From Styela clava (lineage: Eukaryota > Chordata > Ascidiacea > Stolidobranchia > Styelidae), in assembly GCF_964204865.1 (NCBI RefSeq), contig NC_135262.1:5270001-5334000 (forward strand): 64,000 nt of DNA. The letters are read 5' to 3'. Of the stretch, positions 35,001 through 46,000 are shown piece by piece. Each line of letters opens with the position of its first letter. Position 1 is the first letter of the stretch. Below the pieces are notes generated by a model that was given only the letters and a program-made list of their open reading frames with translations, was not told where the DNA came from and made no database searches. Position numbers and translations under genes: made by a program.

Positions 35001-36818
35001 GTACTCCCGAATTATGTGAACCAAGATGGCGGACACCGGGTGTACCAGGTTAGGGTTAGGCCATAAAATTATTCCAATTTTTTTTTTTTTATTCCAATTT
35101 TCTAGGTATATTACGAGTTCAGGGACTAGCCAAGTGACGCCCGTAGTAATTCTACCTGAAATTATGGCCTAACCCTAACCTGGTACCCATACTACGTTCC
35201 GGTGTCCGCCATGTCGGTTTCATTCTTCGGGAGTACCGATCCATTCGTGTCCATATATTTGAGCATTGCTTTTTTGTTTGAATTACTTTTTGCCGTGTAT
35301 GCATCGACGTCAAATAATTTAAATAAATATCACATGAGACTTCCCCCATCCTTTTCACTAAAAAAAACAATTGAAAAGTTATCACTTGAAAAAAAAAATT
35401 TGAGAAAGACTCTGTGACCCTCTGTCACCTTACCAATATTTCTGTCTTTTAGCTGTTACCCCAGTAACGGACTTGAGATGTAGTGAAACGGTTCCTGCTA
35501 ATGGTTGTGAATATATATGTCTGTCGAATGGCGACTGTGCATCTAACGAATTGTGTTGTCCGGACCAAGATTGTGGAACGGTTTGTTGGCCGTTTGACCC
35601 ATGCGACCCATCACCGTGTCAAAATGGCGGAACGTGCGTTGCAGACGGAAGAGATTTCACCTGTCTGTGCAAGAATGGATTTGAGGGAGAAGTTTGTGAA
35701 TCACGTAATATAGTATTTTGATATATTCTAATATTATATCAAGCTAACTTGATCACTCAAGTAGATGGAAAGCCTGAAAATTTCTAATGAGACTTGTAAT
35801 AAAAGTAGGACTTAAAGGTGATAACGAAATCAATTGGACATTATCGATTGTCAAATTTTCAAACCCATTTACAAAAATTTGTTTATTCTTTTTTATTGAT
35901 TCATTTTTGGCAATATCAATTTCTGCATTTAAAACAAATACACTTTTGACGGAAACTCTGTAACTCGCTGTTACCTAACTATTATTTCTGCCTTACAGCT
36001 GTTACCCCGGTAACGGACCCGAGATGTACTGCAACGGTTCCTGCTAATGGTTGTGAGTATATATGTCTGTCGAATGGCGACTGTGAATCTAACGAATTGT
36101 GTTGTCCAGACCAAGATTGTGGAACGGTATGTTGGCCGTTTGACCCATGCGACCCATCACCGTGTCAAAATGGCGGAACGTGCATTGCAGACGGAAGAGA
36201 TTACACTTGTGTGTGCAAGAAGGGATTTAAGGGCGACGATTGTAAACGTAATATAATATTTTGATATATTTTAACATAATATCAAGCTAACTTCATAGTA
36301 TTCCATCGAATGGTCTATGTTCACGTGCGATATTTGTTTGGTACTCCCGAAGTATGTGAACCAAGATGGCGGACACAGGAACGTTGTATATGTACCAGGT
36401 TAGACAATAATTCAGGTACAAATACTACAGGAGTCACTTGGATAGTCCCCAAACTCGAAATAGAACTAGCCTAAGAAAAATTGCATAAAATTATGGCCTA
36501 ACCCTAATCTGGTATACATACCATGTCCAGGTGTCCGCCATCTTGGTTCACATACTACGGGAGCGCCCTTGTATTTTTAAATACTATTCACATTATAAAC
36601 TATATATATATTTTATCTGACCAGATCCTAGTTCCAAATGTCCATTCCATATGCCAGAAGTTACCTGCAAACCGGATTTGTGTTCTGATTCTCCATGCCG
36701 ACTACTTCCACAATTGATCTGCAGAATAAGTAGATGTGGACGCTGCAAGACTCGCTTCTACAATCGTTTTGGTGTTGAATTTCCTTGCAATTTACTAGTT
36801 GGATTGTTCTTAAAATGA
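32056..36818 (+). CDS. Secreted WAP-EGF protein 2 (two WAP-EGF units, Cys motif)
   Basis: Four exons, phase 1 throughout: 32056-32116, 35453-35704, 35999-36247, 36625-36818; 251 residues. Exon 1 encodes a signal peptide (MYSMLYTLLVCSTISMKS) close to that of gene 3. Exons 2 and 3 are near-duplicates, each with a WAP core (CxxxxxANGC, CLSNGDC, NELCC, CGTVC) followed by an EGF (CDPSPCQNGGTC to C). Exon 4 carries CSDSPC ... CGRCKTRFYNRFG and the stop. Intron 1 (3.3 kb) is packed with five transposable elements, the first starting 14 bp after the donor. The long intron leaves some doubt whether exon 1 belongs here, but phase, signal-peptide role and synteny with gene 3 all agree. Confidence 0.82.
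32131..32887 (+). mobile_element. 757-bp hAT deletion derivative with transposase N-terminal relic
   Basis: Ends CACGGGTGGGTAACATACGG and, inverted, CAAGGGTGGGCAACTTTTC. The 8-mer GCCTAGTG flanks it exactly (32123-32130, 32888-32895). The termini are rich in CGGCCCGCGGGCC. An ATG at 32740 opens MKYPKKRKIDRECPAFN, like the K-K-R-K-x-D-x-E-C-x-x-F start of ZBED/GTF2IRD2-like hAT transposases, then runs into the right end. The catalytic body is deleted. Confidence 0.85.
32919..33322 (+). mobile_element. 404-bp TIR element in intron 1 of gene 2
   Basis: Ends TAGGGCTTGGCATTTTGAA and, inverted, TAGTGCTGGGCATTTTCAAA, with TTCGAATCG-type palindromes next to them as in the 2.4-kb element at 20616. 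Flanks aactcaac/gactcaat match at 6 of 8 bases. Confidence 0.7.
33725..34388 (+). mobile_element. 664-bp hAT element in intron 1 of gene 2
   Basis: Ends CAGGGTCGTCCAACCAGTGG and, inverted, CAGGCATGCCCAACCTTTTT. Flanks gtctagag (33717-33724) and gcctagag (34389-34396) agree at 7 of 8. A (TA)n run lies near 34299-34316. No coding relic seen. Confidence 0.78.
34552..34661 (+). mobile_element. Short MITE, 'CTCCCG-AAGTATG' family
   Basis: GGTGCTTCCGTAGTATGTGC at the left; the right end is its inverted copy (gcacatactaccggagcgcc). Only 110 bp; contains accaagatggcg and its inverted partner. Confidence 0.75.
35000..35237 (+). mobile_element. MITE, 'CTCCCG-AAGTATG' family
   Basis: GGTACTCCCGAATTATGTG to cttcgggagtacc. 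Inside are the inverted segments ggttagggttaggccat and atggcctaaccctaacc. It ends 215 bp before exon 2 of gene 2. Confidence 0.8.
36340..36567 (+). mobile_element. MITE, 'CTCCCG-AAGTATG' family (intron 3 of gene 2)
   Basis: GGTACTCCCGAAGTATGTG to cacatactacgggagcgcc, with the accaagatggcggacac arm inverted at the right. It stops 57 bp before the last exon. Confidence 0.8.
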
Positions 36819-36854
36819 ACATTCGCTTCAAGGCATGAGGCATCCATTCATCTG

Positions 36855-36860
36855 AATAAA
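36855..36860 (+). terminator. Poly(A) signal of WAP-EGF gene 2
   Basis: AATAAA 37 bp after the stop, in the block conserved with gene 1. Confidence 0.7.
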
Positions 36861-37032
36861 TTTGATGCTTTCATCTATGGTTTGTTTGGTCTCTTATGTA
36901 TATATTCATTTATTATGGGTTTTCTGAAGTGTTCATCCTTGCCTTCTGTGGTCAGACGTACAGCCTAAATATTCAGCGTAGTTCAAGAGTAGGTTTTTAA
37001 TGTCCCATCTTAAAAGTTGCATTCGTTTTTTG

Positions 37033-37241
37033 GGCGCCCCAGAAGTATGCGTACCAATATGGAACTAATTTTGTTCGCCTACTTTACATCTGGTAGTGTA
37101 AAGGGACTGAAACCCATGGGCATGGGGTATATTCACTTGGCGAACAAAGACAGTCCCCGAACTCGTAATAGAACTAAATAAAGAAAATCGGAATAAAATC
37201 ATGGCCTAACCCTAACCTGGTGCACACACTACGGGAATACT
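37033..37241 (-). mobile_element. MITE, 'CTCCCG-AAGTATG' family, reverse orientation
   Basis: The core reads in reverse (gacagtccccgaactcgtaat); ends near ggcgcccc and acactacgggaatact. Confidence 0.75.
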
Positions 37242-38737
37242 GTTTTTTGTGACCTGGACGACAAAGACTGTACACTAGAATTTATTAACAGTATAACGAG
37301 AATATCGGTCAGAGACCGAAGACTTATCGATCGGAAGTTAGGGGATCCCCAAAACAGCGCTCTCACTCCATAGTGACACCTTGTGTCCCATCACTAATTA
37401 ATTAATACCTCGCTAATTATACAACATATTTCGCCCAAAATCAATAGGCTTTTGGTCCGCAGACAGACAGAAAGATAAAATCTATCAACATACTTACCTT
37501 CCAAGTCCCAGGTTTGTATACTCGAAATAACACAACTTGTAGTATACAGTTGACACGGTTATAGTAATACAAAGATAAAGCAAAATCAGCACGAAATAGT
37601 AACAATGGATTATTATTCTAAATTAATTTCACCCAAATATATGATCACAAGAAATTTTACATACTATTTTAAATCACATGAATATATACATTTGCTTTAA
37701 AACACAATTAACACAATAGTATAACATAATTATCAAATGTAATTAATCATCAAGTTTGCAGGTTTATCATTAACCCTCTATCAGCTTCAATAACACTCAA
37801 GTTCAAGGCTGTTTTTTACAAATTTTTGAACATAAGGTCGCATATGTAAAATTACAATGGATACTCGCACATAAACGTCATCCGCGGAAAAGCACTCTGG
37901 CATACGCTTTTAAAAAGACATGAGTACGTTTTAGTGCCTAATGGTTGACGATAATGAACAAAATTCGAAAGAGAACATACAAAATGGCCGCTCCAGGAAA
38001 CTAGGCTAGACTGGGTTAAATATTACCAGCCTTCGAATCAGAGTTGCAAATTATAACATACCGAATTTTTCTGCTATTCCAGGCTTTAAAATATCACAAG
38101 CTGAACATGGCACAATTCGTCATCGAAATCCAATCAAATAACTAAACTATAACTGTAAAAGCAATCACAAAGGCAGACTAATGCTTTTAAAAATATTATT
38201 AGATTACGTTCATAGGCCTATGTAGCAACTAGCAACCCTAATCAACATTATTCAATTATGCCCAGCGCCATTTAAAAACAAAAGCGGGAAATATCACTCA
38301 AGACATGTCCAGAGTTATATATACGCATTGGTCTGGGCAGTCGCCTACAAAGAATCTTCGATTATTTCGTAACGAAGAGTGGAGAGTCACACTGTCAATG
38401 ACGGAATATTATGGCGTCAACAATAACAAATAAATATCTCGACAAGTAACACTCATACACTGTTGTAACGTCACTATACAAAATCAGCAGATGTTCAAAG
38501 TCTCAAAGCAACATTACACCCGGATAAATATATTTAGTTTAAACTTCGTACAATATACTTCGACATGGACCTGATCAATTTTGAACCCTCTTGGTCGTCC
38601 CATACAGGGCAGTTAAGATATATTTCATATTGAGCCTGTCTGAGAAATCATTCATGCGTTAACTCAGATGTTACGTCATGGATTGGTAACTCAAAAATGA
38701 AAATGACCGTTGCCATATTTTCGTAAGTCATATAAAC
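37242..38737. other. Intergenic, no gene seen
   Basis: AT-rich DNA with no ORF of note, no recognised repeat and no RNA gene. Confidence 0.5.
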
Positions 38738-40192
38738 CAGTGGTTCCCAAACTTTTTGTACCATCGCCCCCCTACAGTAGTTTATACAACTTCATCGCCC
38801 CCCGGCACTGCAAAAAAAAATTGAAAGTCTGACACGAATATATTACAGACCAAATAAAAAGACAAATCATATTTTATAGTGTTTTTAATGAGATGGATGA
38901 GCTTGGTGTTCTTCAGCGAGTTTTTTATTATATCTAAAATTACCCCGTTTACTGATGGAAAGGCAATTTTGTTGTTTTGATAGCAATAGCAGCACGGCTG
39001 AAAACCCCTCTTTCACCATATCATAGATCGGGAATGGAAGAATCCAGGGTTCTACCTCCTCAAAAACCACCGTGTACTCTTGCATTTACCTCCCTAAATT
39101 CACCCCATTTCACATTAAAATAATGAAAAAAAAATCCGATTCCTTATCCTACCACGTCCTCCAGTCCGATCACCAGTCAATGGAATTAATCAGCCGTTGG
39201 TTTTGGATTCGTGGACACGGATGGCTCAGGGGTCGGCAACTTTTACGTCGCTCGCGGGACAAAATTTAGGGTTGCTATTCGTTTGCGGATCGCATATATT
39301 TTTTGAAAGTTGAAAACGGAACATCGTGATAAAACTGCGACAATTTGTGAACTGAACTCAGTCGTCTTATTAAAAAATTATTACAATGATATTCAATGTG
39401 ACACTGTCTTGTTGCTGCATCACGCTTGATAGCATCACGACGCCAAGATTGGAAGATTTTCTAAATGGGTATCACCTATCCTAGTTCTTTGTAATGTTCA
39501 TTTTCGAAAATAATTGTTCGCATAAATATGTACTTCCAAACATCGAAGTGAATATTTTCGCATGGTTTGTGAAATTTTGATAAAAATTTTCTTTAAGAAG
39601 ATACATTCTTACAAAAATCAAGCAGTGATGAATCTCTCGAATAGAATATGAATTTTATTTCCTTATTGCATTACAATATATTCGAATATTTACTGCGCTA
39701 TTGAACCCCTGCACTCAGCATCAACTTTTCTGAACGAGTAGCTGTTCAATATAATTTTTAGGATATATTAAAATTTAGTCTAAACGTGTCTCACGATAAT
39801 TTCTGTTACGTAAAAAATGTAATTTACTCCTCGAACGTAGATAATAAATAAAATGAATTCATCGTTAAAACCGCTGTTTGGATGTTTCCCCTGGCATAGA
39901 CTTCCCTGTTTACTTCGTGACATTGGCCAATCAGCAATGTGCAAAAATAAACGTAACAATGCCCCCTTTCGCATCCACTCAGGCACATTCCTCACTCAGA
40001 CAGACTTTCAGGCGTGGTCGTGAACATTACCCCATTTCCGCACGCAGGGTACAGTAATTAAGAGCACGATGCGCCGAGCAAAAACAGGTTTCGCGAAATC
40101 GCCCCCCTATCGTCCCCTTCGACTTTTTCGCCCCCCTCTGTATCGTTTTCGCCCACCGGGGGGCGATATCGCCCACTTTGGGAATCACTGAA
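38738..40192 (-). mobile_element. 1.45-kb hAT element with transposase C-terminal relic
   Basis: Left end CAGTGGTTCCCAAACTTTTT, right end (inverted) cagtgattcccaaagtgggc. Flanks atataaac (38730-38737) and ttataaac (40193-40200) agree at 7 of 8. On the minus strand, 38885-39085 encodes a fragment with VKEGFSA and a terminal AEEHQAHPSH plus stop, like the C-terminus of SCAND3/ZBED-type hAT transposases. A second hAT-like end (caggggtcggcaac at 39229) lies inside, so the interior is mosaic. Confidence 0.7.
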
Positions 40193-40200
40193 TTATAAAC

Positions 40201-40870
40201 GATTTTCCGACATTTCTGTAACCATTGATACGTGTTATTGTGATATATATGTTTCACGTCGTTGTCGCATGTGTTTTCATAAGTCTTTCCCATTTTAGGT
40301 AATGTAATTCGACCTGAATTGCTTAATATTTGTTTTCTTGGTGTTGCGAAGCAGAATTCACTAAATATACTTCTCTTGTACAAGATGATGTTGTTAGATT
40401 TTTGATAGGAGGTATTGTTAGCGCCCATGAATTGTGCCTCATCGTTCACTTCATTATTTCACACATGTTCAAAATTATTAATATCTCACCTGTGAATGAA
40501 TAGACTGAAGAAAAATTGATGCGGAATTGAGACCTGAATTTGCATAAATACTGACTGATCATTACAACTGCATTACAGAACTTATTTATTATAGTTGGAA
40601 AGACATTTCCACTACCTCCTGTACGCCCGTCAACCAATTTGCTTCTTTTTGTGGAAACAGTGTTAATTAATAACAGAGGATAATCGAATGTCGATAATAA
40701 ACTTTCCAAAATGAGAAAAGAAAACCATTTTAAGATATACCAATGGCTTCATTGCTCTTAGACATCAGCAATTAGTTTTCCCAGACCGAGAAAGTATTAA
40801 TCGTCATATTCGAATTTATCATTTTGTTAATAAATTTCGCGACATTATGTGTTTCAACGTAACTTTATAT
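40201..40870. other. Intergenic, no gene seen
   Basis: ORFs here have no recognisable domain and partly read through the adjoining hAT end. Confidence 0.5.
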
Positions 40871-41640
40871 GATAAGATTTACATATTTATCCCGGGGGAG
40901 AGGAAAGCCGATAAGACGGCTTAACCATATGGCAATCACAGCCTCTCGTCCCGTTACCATTCCATATCGGGTATGGGATTAGTTAGTTATTTGTTTTCGG
41001 AAGCATGGGCTTGATGCTGGAGAAAGCCACCTACGGCGGCAAGGAGTCCCGCAATCCTCTCGCACATAACCATCCCCGCATGGGATTCGAACCTGCGAAC
41101 CCACGCAGAGTAATCAGAGGTGCGGTGGCGAGCGTATTCCTAATGCTTAGCAAAGGGGTCGGCAACCTACGGCCGCGGGCCGGATCCGGCCCGCGGAGTA
41201 ATATAATCTGGCCCGCGACGTTTCACTGAATTATATTAACAAAACAGCAACAGATTTTACTGTGAAACAAGTGTGGATATTATACCCTAACAAGTATATA
41301 ATTCACATTTACTTGTTTATTGAACCTATAATTTGATTATAATTAGACAAATGACAACAAAATGCAGAAAAGTTGATTCTAAGTGCAAAGGGTTCAATGG
41401 CGACGAAAATACTCAAATGGAATTTTTCGAGATGCAATGCAATGAGGAAATAAATCTATATTCTATTCGAGAGATGTATCACTGCTCGATTTTTATTATA
41501 AAAAGTATCATCCGTTCGGTTTTCAACTTTCTAAAAATATGTGCGGCCCGCCAATGACTTGCAACCTTTAACTTTGGCTCGCGAGCAACAAAAGATTGCC
41601 GACCCCTGGTTAGCACGAAGAGCCACACCGCCACGCAGTA
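40871..41640 (-). mobile_element. tRNA-derived SINE, copy B, split by a hAT insertion
   Basis: The SINE body runs 40871-41152 and its tRNA head resumes at 41608. The B box reads GGTTCGAATCC on the minus strand (near 41090). The interruption is a 455-bp hAT-like element at 41153-41607. Joining both halves restores the head seen in copy A. Confidence 0.8.
41153..41607 (+). mobile_element. 455-bp hAT element inserted in SINE copy B, with transposase N-terminal relic
   Basis: Ends AAGGGGTCGGCAACC and, inverted, AGGGGTCGGCAATC. Flanking 8-mers gcttagca (41145-41152) and ggttagca (41608-41615) match at 7 of 8. CCGCGGGCCGGATCCGGCCC follows the left end. An ATG at 41351 opens MTTKCRKVDSKCKGFN, comparable with the K-x-R-K-V-D-S-E-C-x-x-F start of hAT transposases. 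Confidence 0.83.
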
Positions 41641-42159
41641 TAAGTTGTCACTGTCAGTACATATATATTATGAAAGACATTTTTTGCATTAAGCCGTAAT
41701 TAATGCATTTACTCTAATACTGCAAGTGATGGAGAGAAACGATGCTTTTTTAATGTTGTTCTTTTCTCATTATTTCAATATCTTGAAACACATATTTTTT
41801 TGCCTCTGGAAATTTCAAATTTATTCCCAGCAGCTGAATAGTCTGGATATTTTTTAATAATTTTAATTTGAACGTTGTCTTAATATTAATTTGAACGTTG
41901 CCATATCGAAGGTTCTGTTTTAATACAAGCGAGCACACTCAATCGGCTGTTTGCATCTTCGGGTTGTATGACATGGATAAAACTGGTTATGCAAATTTAT
42001 TTCAAAATAGACCGGATAGAGCCGGTTAAATATCGCTTCTTCTTTTCGTTTATTTTTGTTGCATCGCTGTTAGCGTGTTATAGCATTTATTGTGTAAATA
42101 AAAGCAATCGCAGTCAAGGTAATTTCTAATTTATTATTTCATAATTTCAACTCCGGTAG
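41641..42159. other. Intergenic, no gene seen
   Basis: No supported ORF. One short direct duplication (aatttgaacgttg near 41866 and 41889). Confidence 0.5.
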
Positions 42160-43034
42160 TGTTGAAATATTTGACAGCTTACTCCTTACAGTTTACACTA
42201 TGATCCCCGACCAAAATTAGACTGCGTTTAGTCATTATCAACACACCACACTTAATTGTGCATGCCTATCAGGAATTATTTTTGCCATTACAACTCAACT
42301 CGTCAGTTAATTGAGATAAACATCGCCACAGGCTAGATTTTATTCGTGATAAGCTCTGTCGGAGCTTGAAAGCGCCACCCGGTACCAAAACTTGTAGTAT
42401 TTAGTAGTAGCTACAACAGAAAGTTAAAGAGAACTTAATAATAAATATAATTTTTAACTTTCAAGTCGTATCGCAGTAGATGCTGTTATTTTTCTGAGGA
42501 TCATGATCCCATATCAAACATTCTAATCATTATTAAAGTTAGTAAATTCTTAAGGACTGTAAATAATGTTTTAAGCTATCATATACAATGCAAAATAAAG
42601 TACATCTGATAATGTACCATGTGTGTATTTAACACAGTTTTTGTGTAACCGTAGCAGAAGACCATTTGTCTGTAGGCTACTATTTCATTATTTTGCATAT
42701 TATAATATTTGTATTCTGCCCTCTCTCACCGAATGATTATGCTACATTGGATGCGATCTCAGCGATGCGTGATCTTGGTGATTTTAGTTGGGTGTGTTAG
42801 GAACTGAATTCTATGAAAATGTCTTTATGAGATTAAACGCGTACCAAAGTGGTACCACAATTGGGGCGACTTTGCTACGCGATTGGGATCACGCTAAGCA
42901 GATGAGATCGCATTCCAAGAGGCACCTAGAAATTGTATTTCGTTCAATACTAGAAAATTTTATTTTTACGATTAAAGCATTGAGTAGATCTTTGTATTAG
43001 TTCAGTCTACCCGGAGAAAAAGTTGGATATCGTC
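42160..43034 (+). promoter_or_regulatory. Duplicated 5' flank of WAP-EGF gene 3
   Basis: Counterpart of 31490-32055. The distal blocks and the proximal block of about 58 bp before the ATG are retained, separated here by roughly 300 extra bases (about 42600-42960). Confidence 0.55.
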
Positions 43035-46000
43035 ATGCATTCGATACTGTATACCTTGTGGGTCTGCAGTACAATAGCTGTGAAGTCTTTATCAGGTATA
43101 GATATGTTTTAAAAATATCAATTAGACGAGCCGGCTCAATCAATGATAAAGAAACAGAGTTATATCGGGTTTAATACTATAGGGATAGACCTTTTAAAAT
43201 TGAATTTACTTTTATTGGCATAAATTATTGCGTTCAATCGCGGATTTTTTGTGGAATAAATCAGTAATACACTAGTAATAGAGGTTAGAATAATTGAAAG
43301 ATAAAGATTTATGAATCCTGTTCTAATAACACTGAAATGTGGGTACTCCCGAAGTGTGTGTACCCGTACTTTTACTATCACTACCGTCCTATTACGAGTT
43401 CGGGGACTGTTTGTGTTAGCCAAGTGAATATACCTCTGCCCATAAGTTTCAGTCCCTTCACACAACTTGGTGTAAAGTAGACGAACAAAATTAGTTACCT
43501 CCATATTGGTACACTACACATACTTCTGGAGCGCCGAAATGTTTACTTCAAAATTTAGGGGAGAACTGTAATTCTTTCGAATATCTTCAAATCTTTTTAC
43601 TAGCTCAAGACTGTACTACGGACGGGTGTCAAAATGGAGGGGTCTGCGAAATTAATGGAATATGCACCTGCACAGGCGTTTGGATAGGACCACTCTGTGG
43701 CGAAAGTAAGTCATTCGGATAGCTTTTACTGGTTTCCTAAACCCGATACCTAACGCATACCTATACCAGATGCTACCAGGCTATAGCGGTAACTGAACTG
43801 TATGAAACGGTTTAGTGTTCACTGAATGTGGACCACCACCATACATAATCGTTTTTTACTCATGATTTCTATTACTCATCTGTGATGTCATAGACAAGGT
43901 CATTTTGCTCTTGTTATGTTCACATTAGCATTATACTCTAGGGCAGGCCTGCCCAACCTTTTTCCTCTCGCGGGCCACTTTCACATAAGAAAATTCGTTG
44001 CGGGCCGCAAACGTTTGTACCAAAATTTAATACCAACCAAGTCCTAATTTCGTTAGAATTTATATAATACATAGAAGGCAAGATTGTTAACATAAAATCA
44101 ATCACGTTAATAATTATTTACTGCATGGTTACTCATCAGTGCTGGCGAAATATTCGAATATAAAGTCGAATATTAAAATAGCAGTTTAATATTCGAATAT
44201 CTGGTAACACAAGGCGTGGACATGACACTCGCGGGCCGCTGAATCAAAAAATCAATCATTACACAACGCACTTGTGAATTTATGACGACCACACGAGAAT
44301 CTGCACAGAGTTACTAACAAGACGTGAACCCTTATACTCCATATAATCGACTCCTATGAGTCTGTAAAAATTTGTAGAATCGATGTTGGCACGAGAATAA
44401 GCCTTCAAACCACTAAGAAAGATATTGAATTAAGTTTGGATACAAAATTTATAATTCGCGCTTAAAGTTATCATATATTTGTTTTTTACGTTGAAACGTA
44501 CTTGACCTAAATATATTAAGAAGAATCAATACTTCCCATATTATTGAATACTTTACATAGATATTTGTCCAGTGGTTGCGTGTAGTATTTGAGTTACCAT
44601 TTACAATGCTATTCTCTTGAGCCGCAAAAATTAATTTGTGAAAGCAGAGCAAACAAGGAAAACAGTTGGTTAGTCAATTAATTTTCACTTCCACCTCGCC
44701 TTTAATAATGACAAGCGCGCAATTTCTTAACGCGTGGCAAGAGCAATCTGCAGTGCTTAACGTGTCAAGGGTGTTTTTCTCAAGTATCACATTGTTGCAT
44801 TAGTAGCGGTAACATTCAACAAAAATCCCTACTTGAAATTATTTTCATTATATGTTTTCATGAAATTTTCACATTTAAGTTTTGTGCTTTTATATTAGCT
44901 GCTTGTGATTCCTTACCTTGCTTGAACGGTGGAGTGTGCACTCCTAAAGATATGGGAAGTTTTGAATGCACTTGTAAACTGGGAATGACAGGAACAACTT
45001 GTAGTACGCGTGAGTCATTTTTATAATTTTACCTATTAAGTACAATTCTAGGTTGTAAATAAGGATGTAAGTTTCAGAATTTCGAATCGAATAAAATATT
45101 CGAAACTTACATTCCTAGTTGTGAATGAACGTATTGTTTAATTTGATAGCTTGTGAAAATATAATCACCTGTCAATGAAATTTTATTTTTTTAAATTTTA
45201 TTCGTACTCTCGTGTTGCGTTTAAACTTAAAATTGTCAATGTATAAAAATATTTTGAATTGCATTGTCATTTTATATTCGTGGCAGTTTTGTTATCAGTT
45301 CCAGAGGCCTTATATCAAACTACGGCCCGCGGGCCAAATCCGGCCCGTTTGGTAATTCAATCTGGCCCGCCTGATTCTGTCACAACTAAACTAAAACCGA
45401 ATTCTTATGTTAAGCTATGAAATAGCTCACGGAATTTGTTAAATTCAGTTCTGTCACAAGGCTCATTGTTTTCCACTTTGGCTTTTGTAACACTGTAAAT
45501 ATTTTCCGTAAAAAGTAACTTTTTACGTTATACTTACATGCCACGCCAGTCTAGTTGAGCAAAATTTATGGCCCCTGTTCTAAAAACCGTGCCAACCCTT
45601 GCCTTATATCCACATAAAATAAATAAATGCTACTGGACACAAAGTGGATCTATGGATCGTTTTGTTATTATGTTGTTCTCGTTGGTATTTTGCCTCCTAT
45701 CGTTATGAAAATATTCGTTTTTCACTTTTATTACCAGACCAATTGCTTTGAGATTTTCAGTGGTGAAAGATTGTTTTACTTTTATTCATTTCAAAAATTC
45801 TTGTTGGTTCTATGGAAGTCGTTTTTTTATGTGCGATTATGTTTTTTTATTTAAAATTGAAAATTGCTTCTTGTGGTGGTATAGAGATGTGTTTATATTC
45901 TTTTATGAGAATATAAGGAGAAACACTATGCACTGGTGTTGCGTTATATTCAGCCCCAGGGTATATAACGTGCTATTGTCTGTTTTTAAATCTCATACCA

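Noticed and set aside
40027..40449. 140-aa minus-strand ORF
   Set aside because: Part lies in the hAT right end, and the rest has no recognisable domain or codon signal.
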